Below, piece by piece: positions 7,828 through 16,162 of a stretch of DNA of 64,000 bases. Origin of the DNA: Flavobacterium sp. NG2. GTDB taxonomy: Bacteria > Bacteroidota > Bacteroidia > Flavobacteriales > Flavobacteriaceae. A model generated the notes under the pieces. It saw only the letters and a list, made by a program, of their open reading frames with translations, was not told the DNA's origin and ran no database searches. Numbering within the stretch: position 1 is the stretch's first letter; every line of letters starts with the position of its first letter. The stretch covers positions 2,272,001-2,336,000 of the forward strand of contig NZ_CP139420.1 of NCBI RefSeq assembly GCF_034119845.1, read 5' to 3'. A program made the translations under genes and the position numbers.

Positions 7828-10239
7828 TTAGAATTTATAATTGTATCCTAAACGAATAACCTGAGTTTCGTAATAATCATTACTGGTATAATAAAAACCA
7901 TCTCCCTGAATTCGTTTTTTAGGAACCATGGTATTTAGCAAGTCGGTTGCATTTAGGAAAAATTCTCCTTTTCCTTTTTGAACAGATTTTTTGATACCAA
8001 AGTCAATCGAGTAACGGGATTCCATTTTTCCTTGCGGTATGACATCTGGAGCTAGATAAATAGCCGTTAACTGAGCATCTACTGTTTTGGTAAAATGAAA
8101 AGTATTATTCAGTTTTACATTTCCAGAATAAATAACTTGTTCATCCGCCGAAAACAAATGGGAACTTGGATATTTGTTTTCTACCGTAAAAGCATTTATT
8201 TGGTTGCGATACGCATTAGCATTGACATTAAAGGAGTAGAGCGGACTTACTTCTTGCGACAAAACCATTTCGATTCCCGAGTTATAGCTTTTATTTACGT
8301 TTTGAAAAGTGGCATAGATGATGTCGCTTCCAGGAACGGTGCTGGATATTCTAGTAATCGTTCCATCTGCAAAACGGTGGTAAAGCGCTGTGTACAAACT
8401 TCCTTTATCCCAATTCAATTTGTATCCAAGTTCTAGAGAGTTCGTAAACTGAGGCTTCAACATTGGATTCCCAACTTTGATAATTTCAGCATCATCGTAT
8501 TTAGGAAAAATTCGAATATCGACTTCATTAGGTCTGTCAACTCTTCGGTTGAAGAAAAGCGATATTTTGTTGTCGTCATTAAATTTATATGCCAGTCTCA
8601 TGTTTGGGAACGGTTGTGTATAATTGTATCCGTCACTTTTGTACGTATTGTGATTTGGATTTACCTCATAATTCAAATCTACATATTCCAAGCGCAATCC
8701 TAGTTCAGCTTCCCATTTCAAGCTTTCAAAAACATAGTTTCCGTAAACCGCAGGAATCAACTCTTTGTAGGTTGCAGGTCCGCCAGCATTGGCATCAATA
8801 ACCGAGTTTTGTCCCGGTTTGAAATCCATATTTGTTGGAATATCGCGTTTTCGGAATTTAATCCCCGTTTCGATACGCCCATTTTTCAACGGTTCGATAT
8901 AATCCACATTCAAATCATAGACTTTTTCGTCAGATAATAATTTGAAAGCATCCGTTCCAGTTGACCCCACTAGAATATTGTCATAAAAATACTTTTCGTC
9001 TTCTCTATGAAAAGTATAATTAAAACCAACGTTCAGCAACCTACCAGGTTCTTTGAATTTGTGTTGGTAAGCAGCTGTGGCCATAACCGTAGTTTTCAAC
9101 TCATCTTCTAGAAACTGCCATAATCTTCGTCGTTCTGAAAAATCAGCATTAAAAAAAGGTTGGTCGCCACGGTCAATGATTTTTTCGCTTCCAAACAATC
9201 CTGAAACTGTCAAAGTATTTTGGTCGTCAATATTCCAGTCGATACCTGATTTGATAGTTGTAAAATGCGTATTGCGATTTCGTTTTAATTGCGAATTAAT
9301 AATGTCGCCATCGTCATAATAACGGGTTACAAATTCATTTTTATTCAAAGTTTCGGTGTACAAATAATCCCCTTGAAAAAAAGCATTGATTTTGTTTTTC
9401 TTATAATTCAACGAAACCGAAGGATTGATTTTTGGTGTCATCGTATATTGTGGACGAATCGTAGGCAAGTTTTCTTTTCGAACCCATAACGCACCCAGTC
9501 CTGATGTCAACCCCACTTTTCCATTGAAACCTTCTTTTTTATTCTTTTTGTAAATGATGTTGATGATTCCCGCATTTCCATTCGCATCATATTTGGCTGA
9601 TGGATTATTGATAATTTCAATTTTTTCAATGGCTGATGCTGGAATATTGTCTAGACCGCTTTGGCTACCAAAACCTGTCAAACCTGTTTGTTTACCATCA
9701 ATCAAGACCATCACTTTGTCGTTCCCTCTCAATTGCACTTTTCCATCTTGAACGGTCACACTGGGTAGGTTTTGCATGGCTTGTAAAACGGAACTTCCTG
9801 ATTGCGCAATATTATCAGCTATTTCAAAAGTTTTTTTATCCATTTTGTTGCTAATTTCGGAGCTGTTTGAGGTTACAACAACTTCATTCAAGGAATTGAT
9901 GTTCTCACTTAGATCAATGGTTTTTAAATCCAAGTAATCCGATAAATTCCCCACGTACAGCTCTTGCTCGTGTGTTGCATAGCCTAACGAAGAAATCTCA
10001 AGGATATAGTTCCCAGATGTAATATTTACTAATTTAAAACGCCCTGTCTCGGTCGTAATCGTTCCAGCAACAAATGTTTTTTGAGCAGCTGTCTTCAGTA
10101 CCACATTAGCAAATGGTAGCGTAGTATTGGCTTTAGTATCTTTCACTAATCCCGAAATAGTTACTTGCTTGTTTTGTGCCCAAAGTTGAGTTGTTAGCAA
10201 GCACAATAAGAGGATTGTATTTAAAATGTTATTTTTCAT
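7828..10239 (-). CDS. Outer-membrane beta-barrel (TonB-dependent-receptor-like) protein
   Basis: An 803-residue outer-membrane protein with a signal peptide (MKNNILNTILLLCLLTTQLWAQ). Residues about 25-115 are a carboxypeptidase-regulatory-like beta-sandwich (ISGLVKDTKANTTLPFANV). A plug-like region follows (NSLNEVVVTS, LQAMQNLPSVTVQ, VMVLIDGKQTG), then a long beta-barrel ending in aromatic GYNYKF at the C terminus. This architecture fits the outer-membrane beta-barrel family of Bacteroidota, related to TonB-dependent receptors but often without a clear TonB box. The ligand is unknown. It lies 7 bp downstream of a PAP2 phosphatase gene, probably in one transcript, which hints at lipid- or phosphate-linked substrates but proves nothing. 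Confidence 0.85.
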   Translation of the reverse strand: MKNNILNTILLLCLLTTQLWAQNKQVTISGLVKDTKANTTLPFANVVLKTAAQKTFVAGTITTETGRFKLVNITSGNYILEISSLGYATHEQELYVGNLSDYLDLKTIDLSENINSLNEVVVTSNSSEISNKMDKKTFEIADNIAQSGSSVLQAMQNLPSVTVQDGKVQLRGNDKVMVLIDGKQTGLTGFGSQSGLDNIPASAIEKIEIINNPSAKYDANGNAGIINIIYKKNKKEGFNGKVGLTSGLGALWVRKENLPTIRPQYTMTPKINPSVSLNYKKNKINAFFQGDYLYTETLNKNEFVTRYYDDGDIINSQLKRNRNTHFTTIKSGIDWNIDDQNTLTVSGLFGSEKIIDRGDQPFFNADFSERRRLWQFLEDELKTTVMATAAYQHKFKEPGRLLNVGFNYTFHREDEKYFYDNILVGSTGTDAFKLLSDEKVYDLNVDYIEPLKNGRIETGIKFRKRDIPTNMDFKPGQNSVIDANAGGPATYKELIPAVYGNYVFESLKWEAELGLRLEYVDLNYEVNPNHNTYKSDGYNYTQPFPNMRLAYKFNDDNKISLFFNRRVDRPNEVDIRIFPKYDDAEIIKVGNPMLKPQFTNSLELGYKLNWDKGSLYTALYHRFADGTITRISSTVPGSDIIYATFQNVNKSYNSGIEMVLSQEVSPLYSFNVNANAYRNQINAFTVENKYPSSHLFSADEQVIYSGNVKLNNTFHFTKTVDAQLTAIYLAPDVIPQGKMESRYSIDFGIKKSVQKGKGEFFLNATDLLNTMVPKKRIQGDGFYYTSNDYYETQVIRLGYNYKF

Positions 10240-10246
10240 AATTGAT

Positions 10247-11014
10247 TTAATTTACATTCAGAATCATTCCAACTCCTAATTGAGTTCCATTGTAAAATGG
10301 CGAAATCATTCCTGAATTGTTTTTATTTTTCTTTTGTAATAATTTATTAATGTAAGGAAACGTCCAGTAAGCTACTTTGGTAGAGAGAATCCCTATACCA
10401 GCTCCCATAGCAACGTCCGTAAACCAGTGGCGGTCATTGTAGATGCGGAAAGCACCCGTTCCTGCAGCGACCAAATAACCTGAAATGCCATACCAAATCG
10501 AAACATCTTTGTATTCCTGCCATAAAAATTCAGCTCCCGCAAAAGCAGTTGCTGTATGCCCCGAAGGAAAAGAGTTGTTCGAACTTCCATCAGGTCGTTC
10601 GACTTTGGTAATCGTCTTCAAAGGTAATACTGTCGCCGAAAGGAGCAAATAAGAAGTCGCTACTATAATAGAACGATCTCTTAAATTATGTTTCCCTTGT
10701 AGGCCTAAATTGTTTAACGCATAAACAGTCAAGGCTGGCGCATATTGAGCAAAATCATCAATAGTTATTTTCTTGTCAATATTTTCGTTGACTTCTTCTT
10801 TAATTTCTGAATTAATGGATTTTAAGGCATCACTTTCAATACCTATGAGGCCATAAGACATCAAACCAACAGGAAGGATTAATTGCTTGTAGTTAAATTT
10901 TGTTTTTTTTACTTCTTTTACAACAAGACTGTCTTTTTGAGCCAATTGTTGCGCATAAAGGTTTGCGCCTACTACAATAAGTAGTAAAGCGAGATAATAA
11001 TGATTTTTCCGCAT
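10247..11014 (-). CDS. PAP2-family phosphatase
   Basis: A type 2 phosphatidic acid phosphatase family enzyme, which hydrolyses lipid phosphates or undecaprenyl/phosphatidyl phosphates at the membrane. The three active-site motifs are visible: KTITKVERPDG (KxxxxxxRP type), PSGHTATAF, and NDRHWFTDVAMG (xxxRxxxxxHxxxD type). The ATG at 11014 is chosen over the one at 11044 because it begins a clean signal peptide (MRKNHYYLALLLIVVGANLYAQ). The N-terminal part after the signal is longer than in minimal PAP2 proteins. It is followed after 7 bp by the beta-barrel receptor gene and preceded by a small exported protein gene, all on the minus strand. Confidence 0.86.
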   Translation of the reverse strand: MRKNHYYLALLLIVVGANLYAQQLAQKDSLVVKEVKKTKFNYKQLILPVGLMSYGLIGIESDALKSINSEIKEEVNENIDKKITIDDFAQYAPALTVYALNNLGLQGKHNLRDRSIIVATSYLLLSATVLPLKTITKVERPDGSSNNSFPSGHTATAFAGAEFLWQEYKDVSIWYGISGYLVAAGTGAFRIYNDRHWFTDVAMGAGIGILSTKVAYWTFPYINKLLQKKNKNNSGMISPFYNGTQLGVGMILNVN

Positions 11015-11068
11015 AGTTATTTGATTCAAATAATTGTTATTCAAATTTTTGAGTTGCTAAAAAGTAAA

Positions 11069-11476
11069 TTAAACTATCGGAGGACGAAAAATAGAAAAGT
11101 TAGGATTGTATAAATAAATTTGATTTTTGAAAGCAATAGCCTCTATTTCGAAACAAGAAACAAAAGGGGTATTGTTTTTAAATTCAAATGCAGTAATTTT
11201 TTGAGTTAGCGGAGTTACTTGGTTTAGTGATATAAAAGTCACTGCCTGATGGGGTTTGTCATCGTCTTCTTCGCTTTCATGAGCTTCAAAAATCATGTCC
11301 AAATTCATCAAATGTTCTCCAACAAAATCCAAAATATTCAAGTTTGGATCTTCTGTTTCCTTACAATGGCTATACATATCAGGTAAATGGACCAAGGTCG
11401 AAAAATCGCCCATGGGTAAGCAAATCACGCCAAAGCTATAATACAGCAGTAAAAAAAAGTGAAAGAATGGTCTCAA
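11069..11476 (-). CDS. Small exported protein of unknown function
   Basis: A 135-residue protein with an N-terminal hydrophobic stretch (FFHFFLLLYYSFGVICLP). It starts at TTG 11476; an in-frame stop lies just upstream, so no longer version is possible. It contains HCKETEDPN, an acidic AHESEEDDDKPH segment and ends FRPPIV. Similar small proteins with an acidic/His middle and a C-terminal RPPI occur upstream of outer-membrane transport genes in flavobacteria (from memory, not checked), sometimes near metal efflux genes. It is the first gene of the minus-strand set with the PAP2 and receptor genes, 25 bp before the longer PAP2 start. No function is assigned. Confidence 0.6.
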   Translation of the reverse strand: MRPFFHFFLLLYYSFGVICLPMGDFSTLVHLPDMYSHCKETEDPNLNILDFVGEHLMNLDMIFEAHESEEDDDKPHQAVTFISLNQVTPLTQKITAFEFKNNTPFVSCFEIEAIAFKNQIYLYNPNFSIFRPPIV

Positions 11477-11558
11477 AATAATTTAAAATAGATTTCAAAG
11501 ATAGCTTCTTTAAAATAATAGACTGTTTCTAAAAAGTTAATTATAAAATCATTTGGGC

Positions 11559-11673
11559 GTGCCACCATTGTGTCAAGGGGCTTGCCCTTCTTTATGTTGA
11601 TTTAGCCCCTTACCATAATGCTGTCGGGCTATTCGCGCTACTTCGGTAGCCAGCTTCTATCCCTCACGCAAAC
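11559..11673. repeat. Dispersed intergenic repeat R1, copy 1
   Basis: About 115 bp with a close second copy at 34921-35034. Shared blocks include GTGCCACCATT, CAAGGGGCTT, AGCCCCT, AATGCTGTCGGGCTAT, CTACTTCGGTAG and GCTTCTATCCCTCAC. Internal AAGGGGCT / AGCCCCTT and TAC-TTCG-GTA can form hairpins. It is noncoding, and fills most of the gene-free stretch 11477-11838. The rest of that stretch is AT-rich with nothing recognised. Confidence 0.85.
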
Positions 11674-11838
11674 CTGTAGGCCTAATTATTTTTTATATAA
11701 AAAAATCGGCTATGTTTCCATAACCGATTCGTCTATTTCAATAAATTTTATAATATTATTCTCTACATAAGTGTTTACCTAATCCTTTAAAAATTTTCAA
11801 AGTAATTACAATTGAATTATTTCTAAATCGTTACAAGA

Positions 11839-12714
11839 TTAATATTGTTTTGTTAACTGAGTGTATGTGTATAGAGAATAATCTATAATGTTTTCTTCAA
11901 GTATTAATTTTACATTGTCAAGGTTCTCAAGTAACTTTATTGCATGATCATATTCTTTGAAAAATTCTTTATTTTGAGGTTTAGCCAAAATTAAATCATA
12001 ACGTAAATTATTTTCAATTGCTTCATTTTTTAAATCTGTAAATTGCCCAAAATTTTTATAAGCTTTTTCAGCAATAGTTTTTTGATCATTTAAATCAAAA
12101 CTAATTGGTTTTACTAAATTCAGACTTCCATTTTGCCAAGCATAATCAAATTTAAATTGATTACCAGTTTCATTCTTAATAATAAAATCTTTTTTAAATT
12201 TTAAATCAATATTATGTATTTTATTAATTCCTAACTCAATTAAAGTGTCATTATATTTTTTCAGAAGAATCGGTTCTTTTAATATTTTTTTCTCTTTTTT
12301 AATTTCTGAATTAATGTAATTATAATTAATAATATTATTTAAAACTATTAAAGGATTATCAAAATAGTTAAGAGAAATGACAGGATATGCAAATTGTAAA
12401 GAACTACTATCATCTATATGTAAATGTTTATTTATAAAGTCAAAGAAGTCTATATTTATGTCTTTACCCCAAAATAGTATGTCAGTTTCATTTAATTTTG
12501 CAGCTCTAGTTTGAATTATTTTTAAATACTCTTTTATAATTTTTTCTGATACTAGATTATAAATGTTTTTTATTCTTGTTAAGTTTTTAGAATATTCAAA
12601 GAAAAACTGTTTAGTTTCTGGCCAATATAAAACTACGCCAATGTTGATAGCTTCTCCCGAAATTTCAGAATGCTTATACTGTAGTATACTATATATGTAA
12701 TTATTATCGGTCAT
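11839..12714 (-). CDS. DUF3037 protein, partner of the HipA-like kinase
   Basis: A 291-residue protein whose N terminus (YIYSILQYKHSEISGEAINI followed by GVVLYWPE) matches the DUF3037 pattern, a domain of unknown function. It has no signal peptide or membrane segment, so it is probably cytoplasmic. The rest is Lys/Asn/Ile-rich and helical with no motif I recognise. Its start overlaps the end of the upstream kinase gene by 11 bp, so translation is likely coupled. DUF3037 genes are often found next to HipA-like kinase genes, which supports a two-gene module. The pair is more AT-rich than its neighbours, which suggests acquisition by transfer. Function is unknown. Confidence 0.75.
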   Translation of the reverse strand: MTDNNYIYSILQYKHSEISGEAINIGVVLYWPETKQFFFEYSKNLTRIKNIYNLVSEKIIKEYLKIIQTRAAKLNETDILFWGKDINIDFFDFINKHLHIDDSSSLQFAYPVISLNYFDNPLIVLNNIINYNYINSEIKKEKKILKEPILLKKYNDTLIELGINKIHNIDLKFKKDFIIKNETGNQFKFDYAWQNGSLNLVKPISFDLNDQKTIAEKAYKNFGQFTDLKNEAIENNLRYDLILAKPQNKEFFKEYDHAIKLLENLDNVKLILEENIIDYSLYTYTQLTKQY

Positions 12715-13507
12715 TTAATTTTTGGTTTAATGTCCTATGTACATGTAATAAATTGTTTTTTGCCCAATAAAGATAAGAAAAAATCGCCTCTTTATCCCCA
12801 TGGACTATCTCGTTTTTGTCAAATTCTTCGAAAATAGGATTAAGGAAATCAAAATTAATTGTTCTTAATATTTCAATAAACTCTTCAAATATATGCACTT
12901 TATCTTTTTCTGGCAACTTTTTCAAGCTATTCCAAAAAACATGATTTTTACAATAAAACACATTGAATAAATTGAAATAATTAGTTTCACTTTTATTAAA
13001 TGAGCTATAGAAAGGCAAGCTTTGTTCATGGTCTATTAATAACATTTGCCCATCAGTTAGTAATAAATTTGGCTTATTGTTAAAACCTCCTCTGTCAGAG
13101 TTCATAATTAAAGTGTCAAAAGCAAATAGCTTAGAATAATCATAATTATCAAGGAATTTTTTGTTTAATTCGTTATTGGCAATTAGTGTACCTTCAATAT
13201 ATTCAGTGCAAAATTTGTAGCCATTATCTAGTTTGTTAATTTCCTCAAGAGTATAGAATTTACTTAACTGAGAATTGTTTACTTTTATTAGTCCATATTC
13301 AGGTACAGGTAAATCAAATTTTTTGGCTAATTCAGTTATTAGGATTTCTTTGGCTATAGTATAGTTTTCTTCAATGTTTTCTTTTTTGTATGTTTTCATA
13401 ACGTAAGGAACTTCTCTGTTGCTTTTGTTTAAAGCTGTAATTAAAAGAGGTTTTGTACTTCCTCCTTTTAATATCCCTCGTATGTTTATTAATTTTAATA
13501 TTTGCAT
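12704..13507 (-). CDS. HipA-like protein kinase (HipA_2 type)
   Basis: A 267-residue cytoplasmic protein resembling the kinase core of HipA toxins, without the long HipA N-terminal subdomain. An ATP-anchoring Lys is likely in VPYVMKTYK near residue 40. The catalytic motif is present as MNSDRGGFNNKPN (Asp-Arg...Asn), and the metal-binding Asp as LLIDHEQ near residue 155. The fold should therefore be active. HipA phosphorylates glutamyl-tRNA synthetase in E. coli; the target here is unknown. There is no HipB-type helix-turn-helix gene beside it. Its partner is the overlapping DUF3037 gene. It lies between a dispersed repeat and the thr operon terminator, and its codon use is strongly AT-biased. 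Confidence 0.78.
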   Translation of the reverse strand: MQILKLINIRGILKGGSTKPLLITALNKSNREVPYVMKTYKKENIEENYTIAKEILITELAKKFDLPVPEYGLIKVNNSQLSKFYTLEEINKLDNGYKFCTEYIEGTLIANNELNKKFLDNYDYSKLFAFDTLIMNSDRGGFNNKPNLLLTDGQMLLIDHEQSLPFYSSFNKSETNYFNLFNVFYCKNHVFWNSLKKLPEKDKVHIFEEFIEILRTINFDFLNPIFEEFDKNEIVHGDKEAIFSYLYWAKNNLLHVHRTLNQKLNDR

Positions 13508-13663
13508 AATTGATTCCTTATAAAATTAAGGCGTATTTTTATATGTGTTCTTTTAAGTCTTTATACCTCTCAAGGTGTAACTTAGAATTAAGTAATTACA
13601 ATATCTATTTACTACAAATCAAACTTAGCGATTTTACTCACAATAAACTAATTCATTTTAAAA

Positions 13664-13700
13664 TAAAAAAAAAACGACCAAGAATCACTTCTCAGTCGTT
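13664..13700 (-). terminator. Terminator of the thr operon
   Basis: Minus-strand hairpin AACGAC...GTCGTT with inner AGAA/TTCT pairing, followed by a run of T. It is 25 bp past the thrC stop. Confidence 0.75.
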
Positions 13701-13724
13701 AAAATATTAAATCTGAATAATTGA

Positions 13725-15014
13725 TTACCCCAAAAAAGCTTTCAATTCTTCATAAGTCTTAATCTTAGTGCTTACTTTTTCTTCGTGCATCACCGCTTCA
13801 ATTTGAGGCGGAATAGGAAGGGTGATGTTTAAAGCAGGTTCCACCACATCTAAGAATTTGATAGGGTGAGCGGTTTCTAAAAAGATTCCAAGAGCATCTT
13901 CATGTAATGCCAATTCTTTCTTCAAACCTAAGTAACCAACCGCACCGTGAGGCTCGGCAATATAACCATCGGTTTTGTAGATATTTTGCATCGCTACAGT
14001 CGTTTCTTCATCAGTGAAACGGTAGGATGAAAAGTCTTTTTTGAATTGCTCCAAATCGTTGTTGTACATCTCCTGAATACGAATAAAGTTACTCGGATTC
14101 CCTACGTCCATTGCATTTGATATCGTTGCAATAGAAGCTTTTGGATCGTATTTTCCGTCAACTAAAAATCTTGGAACCGTATCATTTACATTGGTAGAAG
14201 CTACAAAATGATGCACAGGCAAGCCCATTTTTTTAGCAATAATACCCGCGCAAATATTTCCAAAGTTCCCACTAGGACAAGAGAAAACTAATTTTTTGTT
14301 TTGGTTTTTCAAGGCTTTGTACGCAAAGAAAAAGTAAAACATCTGTGGTAACCAGCGTGCAATATTAATCGAGTTAGCCGAAGTCAATCCTTTGTGTTTT
14401 AAACTTTCGTCTAAGAATGCTTTTTTAACCATATCTTGACAATCGTCAAAAACGCCATCCACTTCTAGTGCTTTGATGTTTTGACCTAAGGTTGTCAATT
14501 GTTTTTCTTGAATATCACTCACTTTTCCAGAAGGATATAGAATCACAACTTCAACACCATTCACCCCTAGAAAACCACTAGCAACAGCACCTCCAGTATC
14601 TCCAGAAGTAGCTACTAATACTGTGTTCTTATTGTCTTTTTTATCTCGGTTAAAATATCCCAAACAACGAGACATGAAACGTGCTCCCACATCTTTAAAT
14701 GCCATTGTAGGACCATGAAATAATTCTAGAGAGTAAATTCCCTTTTCAACAGGAACGACTGGGAAATCAAAACACAATGTCTCTGCGATGATTTCTTTTA
14801 ATTTGGCTTCTGGGATTTCGTCTCCCACAAATTGTTGAATAGCCGCAAAAGCAATTTCTTCGTTGCTTAAATTTTCAATGTTGTCAAAAAACGCTTGTGG
14901 AAGTGGCGTAATGCTTTCAGGGAAATACAATCCTTTATCAGCCGCTAGTCCTTGAATTACTGCTTCTTGAAAAGAAACGTTGGGTGCGTTATGGTTTAAA
15001 CTGTAATATTTCAT
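13725..15014 (-). CDS. thrC: Threonine synthase
   Basis: A PLP enzyme that converts O-phosphohomoserine to threonine, the last step of the pathway. At 429 residues it is close to the E. coli-type enzyme. The N terminus MKYYSLNHNAPNVSFQEA is typical, and the PLP lysine is in HGPTMAFKDVGARFM near residue 110. The phosphate-binding loop is ATSGDTGGAVASGF. It is the third gene of the thrA-thrB-thrC order on the minus strand, 112 bp after thrB. That gap holds short direct repeats of ATTTAGGATTTTTTT and an inverted AAATCCAAAT motif. A terminator follows. Confidence 0.97.
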   Translation of the reverse strand: MKYYSLNHNAPNVSFQEAVIQGLAADKGLYFPESITPLPQAFFDNIENLSNEEIAFAAIQQFVGDEIPEAKLKEIIAETLCFDFPVVPVEKGIYSLELFHGPTMAFKDVGARFMSRCLGYFNRDKKDNKNTVLVATSGDTGGAVASGFLGVNGVEVVILYPSGKVSDIQEKQLTTLGQNIKALEVDGVFDDCQDMVKKAFLDESLKHKGLTSANSINIARWLPQMFYFFFAYKALKNQNKKLVFSCPSGNFGNICAGIIAKKMGLPVHHFVASTNVNDTVPRFLVDGKYDPKASIATISNAMDVGNPSNFIRIQEMYNNDLEQFKKDFSSYRFTDEETTVAMQNIYKTDGYIAEPHGAVGYLGLKKELALHEDALGIFLETAHPIKFLDVVEPALNITLPIPPQIEAVMHEEKVSTKIKTYEELKAFLG

Positions 15015-15126
15015 TTTTTTATTTAGGATTTTTTTATTTAGGATTTAGGATTTTTTTATTTGGATTCAGTAAATCCAAATTCCCAAATCCAAATTCCTTA
15101 ATCTTTTTAACTTTTAACTTCTAATC

Positions 15127-16047
15127 TCAAATCACTCTCATCCCTTCATCATTCACTTTACATACGTGAATTTCGTAAGGTAATTTTATTTCGTCGTAAA
15201 CGGCGCACATGGCTTTGGCTACTTTTTCGGCGGTTTCTTTTCCTTTGCTTAAAGCAAAAATAGAAGGACCTGAACCTGAAATACCTGAACCTAATGCTCC
15301 TTGCTCGTAAGCGGCTTGTTTGATTAAATCAAAACCTGGAATCAAAACGCTTCGTAAAGGCTCAACTATTTCGTCATGCAATGAACGACCGATAAGTTCG
15401 TAATCCTGAGTGTACAAGCCTGCGATTAGACCACCTACATTTCCCCATTGCGTGATAGCACTTTTTAAAGAAATGTTTTGTTTTAACACTGAACGTGCAT
15501 CCGAAGTTTTCAATTCGATTTGCGGGTGAATTACCGTAGCGTACAACAACGACGGACTTTCGATTTTGATAATGTCTAATGGATTCGAACTCCTAACCAA
15601 CGTAAATCCACCCAAAAGGGCAGGAGCAACGTTATCCGCATGGGCATTTCCAGAAGCTAGTTTTTCCCCTTGCATAGCAAATTTAACCAACTCTTTGCGA
15701 GTAAATGGATTGCCTAATAATTCATTGGCGCCAAAAACAGCACCCGCTGAACTCGCAGCACTACTACCAATGCCGCTTCCCGCTTTGATGTATTTGTATA
15801 TTTCGACTTCAAAACCAAATTCGGATTTTGTTTCTTCTAGCATCGCTAACAAAGCCACACCAGCAACGTTTCTTTCGGTTTCAAGAGGTAAATCAGCACC
15901 TTCAATTTTGACGATACGAACGCCTTTTTCGGCTGTTTTTCGAATAATCATTTCGTCCCCAACATTGTCTAAACACAATCCCAAAACGTCAAATCCACAA
16001 GAGAGATTCGCAATGGTAGCAGGGCAAAATACTTTTATTTCATTCAT
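15127..16047 (-). CDS. thrB: Homoserine kinase
   Basis: A GHMP-superfamily kinase that phosphorylates homoserine with ATP. The GHMP ATP-binding motif is GSGIGSSAASSAG near residue 92, and the C-terminal glycine-rich motif is LGSGISGSGPSIFAL. At 306 residues it has the usual size. The start at ATG 16047 gives the typical opening MNEIKVFCPATIANLSCGFD. It lies between thrA and thrC in the threonine operon, with about 115 bp on each side. The gap to thrA carries a perfect hairpin (16100-16118) and a GGTTCTGAGGTTCTAAG repeat. Confidence 0.97.
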   Translation of the reverse strand: MNEIKVFCPATIANLSCGFDVLGLCLDNVGDEMIIRKTAEKGVRIVKIEGADLPLETERNVAGVALLAMLEETKSEFGFEVEIYKYIKAGSGIGSSAASSAGAVFGANELLGNPFTRKELVKFAMQGEKLASGNAHADNVAPALLGGFTLVRSSNPLDIIKIESPSLLYATVIHPQIELKTSDARSVLKQNISLKSAITQWGNVGGLIAGLYTQDYELIGRSLHDEIVEPLRSVLIPGFDLIKQAAYEQGALGSGISGSGPSIFALSKGKETAEKVAKAMCAVYDEIKLPYEIHVCKVNDEGMRVI

Positions 16048-16052
16048 TTTTA

Positions 16053-16118
16053 TAAGGTTCTGAGGTTCTAAGTTTCTGAGATTCTAAGTTTAAAGTAGGG
16101 TGTTTTATGATAAAACAC
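16053..16118. repeat. Repeat with hairpin between thrA and thrB
   Basis: AAGGTTCTGAGGTTCTAAG (16053-16071) is almost the same as AAGGTTCTGAGGTGCTAAG at 48633. A perfect 8-bp stem GTGTTTTA / TAAAACAC follows at 16100-16118. It lies inside the thr operon and could alter the ratio of thrA to thrB and thrC message. Confidence 0.6.
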
Positions 16119-16162
16119 TTCCCTTAGCGACTTAGTCCCTTAGTTGCTTAGCAACTTATTTT

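Noticed and set aside
13510-13710. 66-codon frame on the plus strand
   Set aside because: Low-complexity Lys/Tyr-rich product that runs through the thr terminator; no sign of a real gene.
15566-16063. 165-codon open frame on the plus strand
   Set aside because: Fully antisense to thrB, which has complete motifs; the frame is a shadow.
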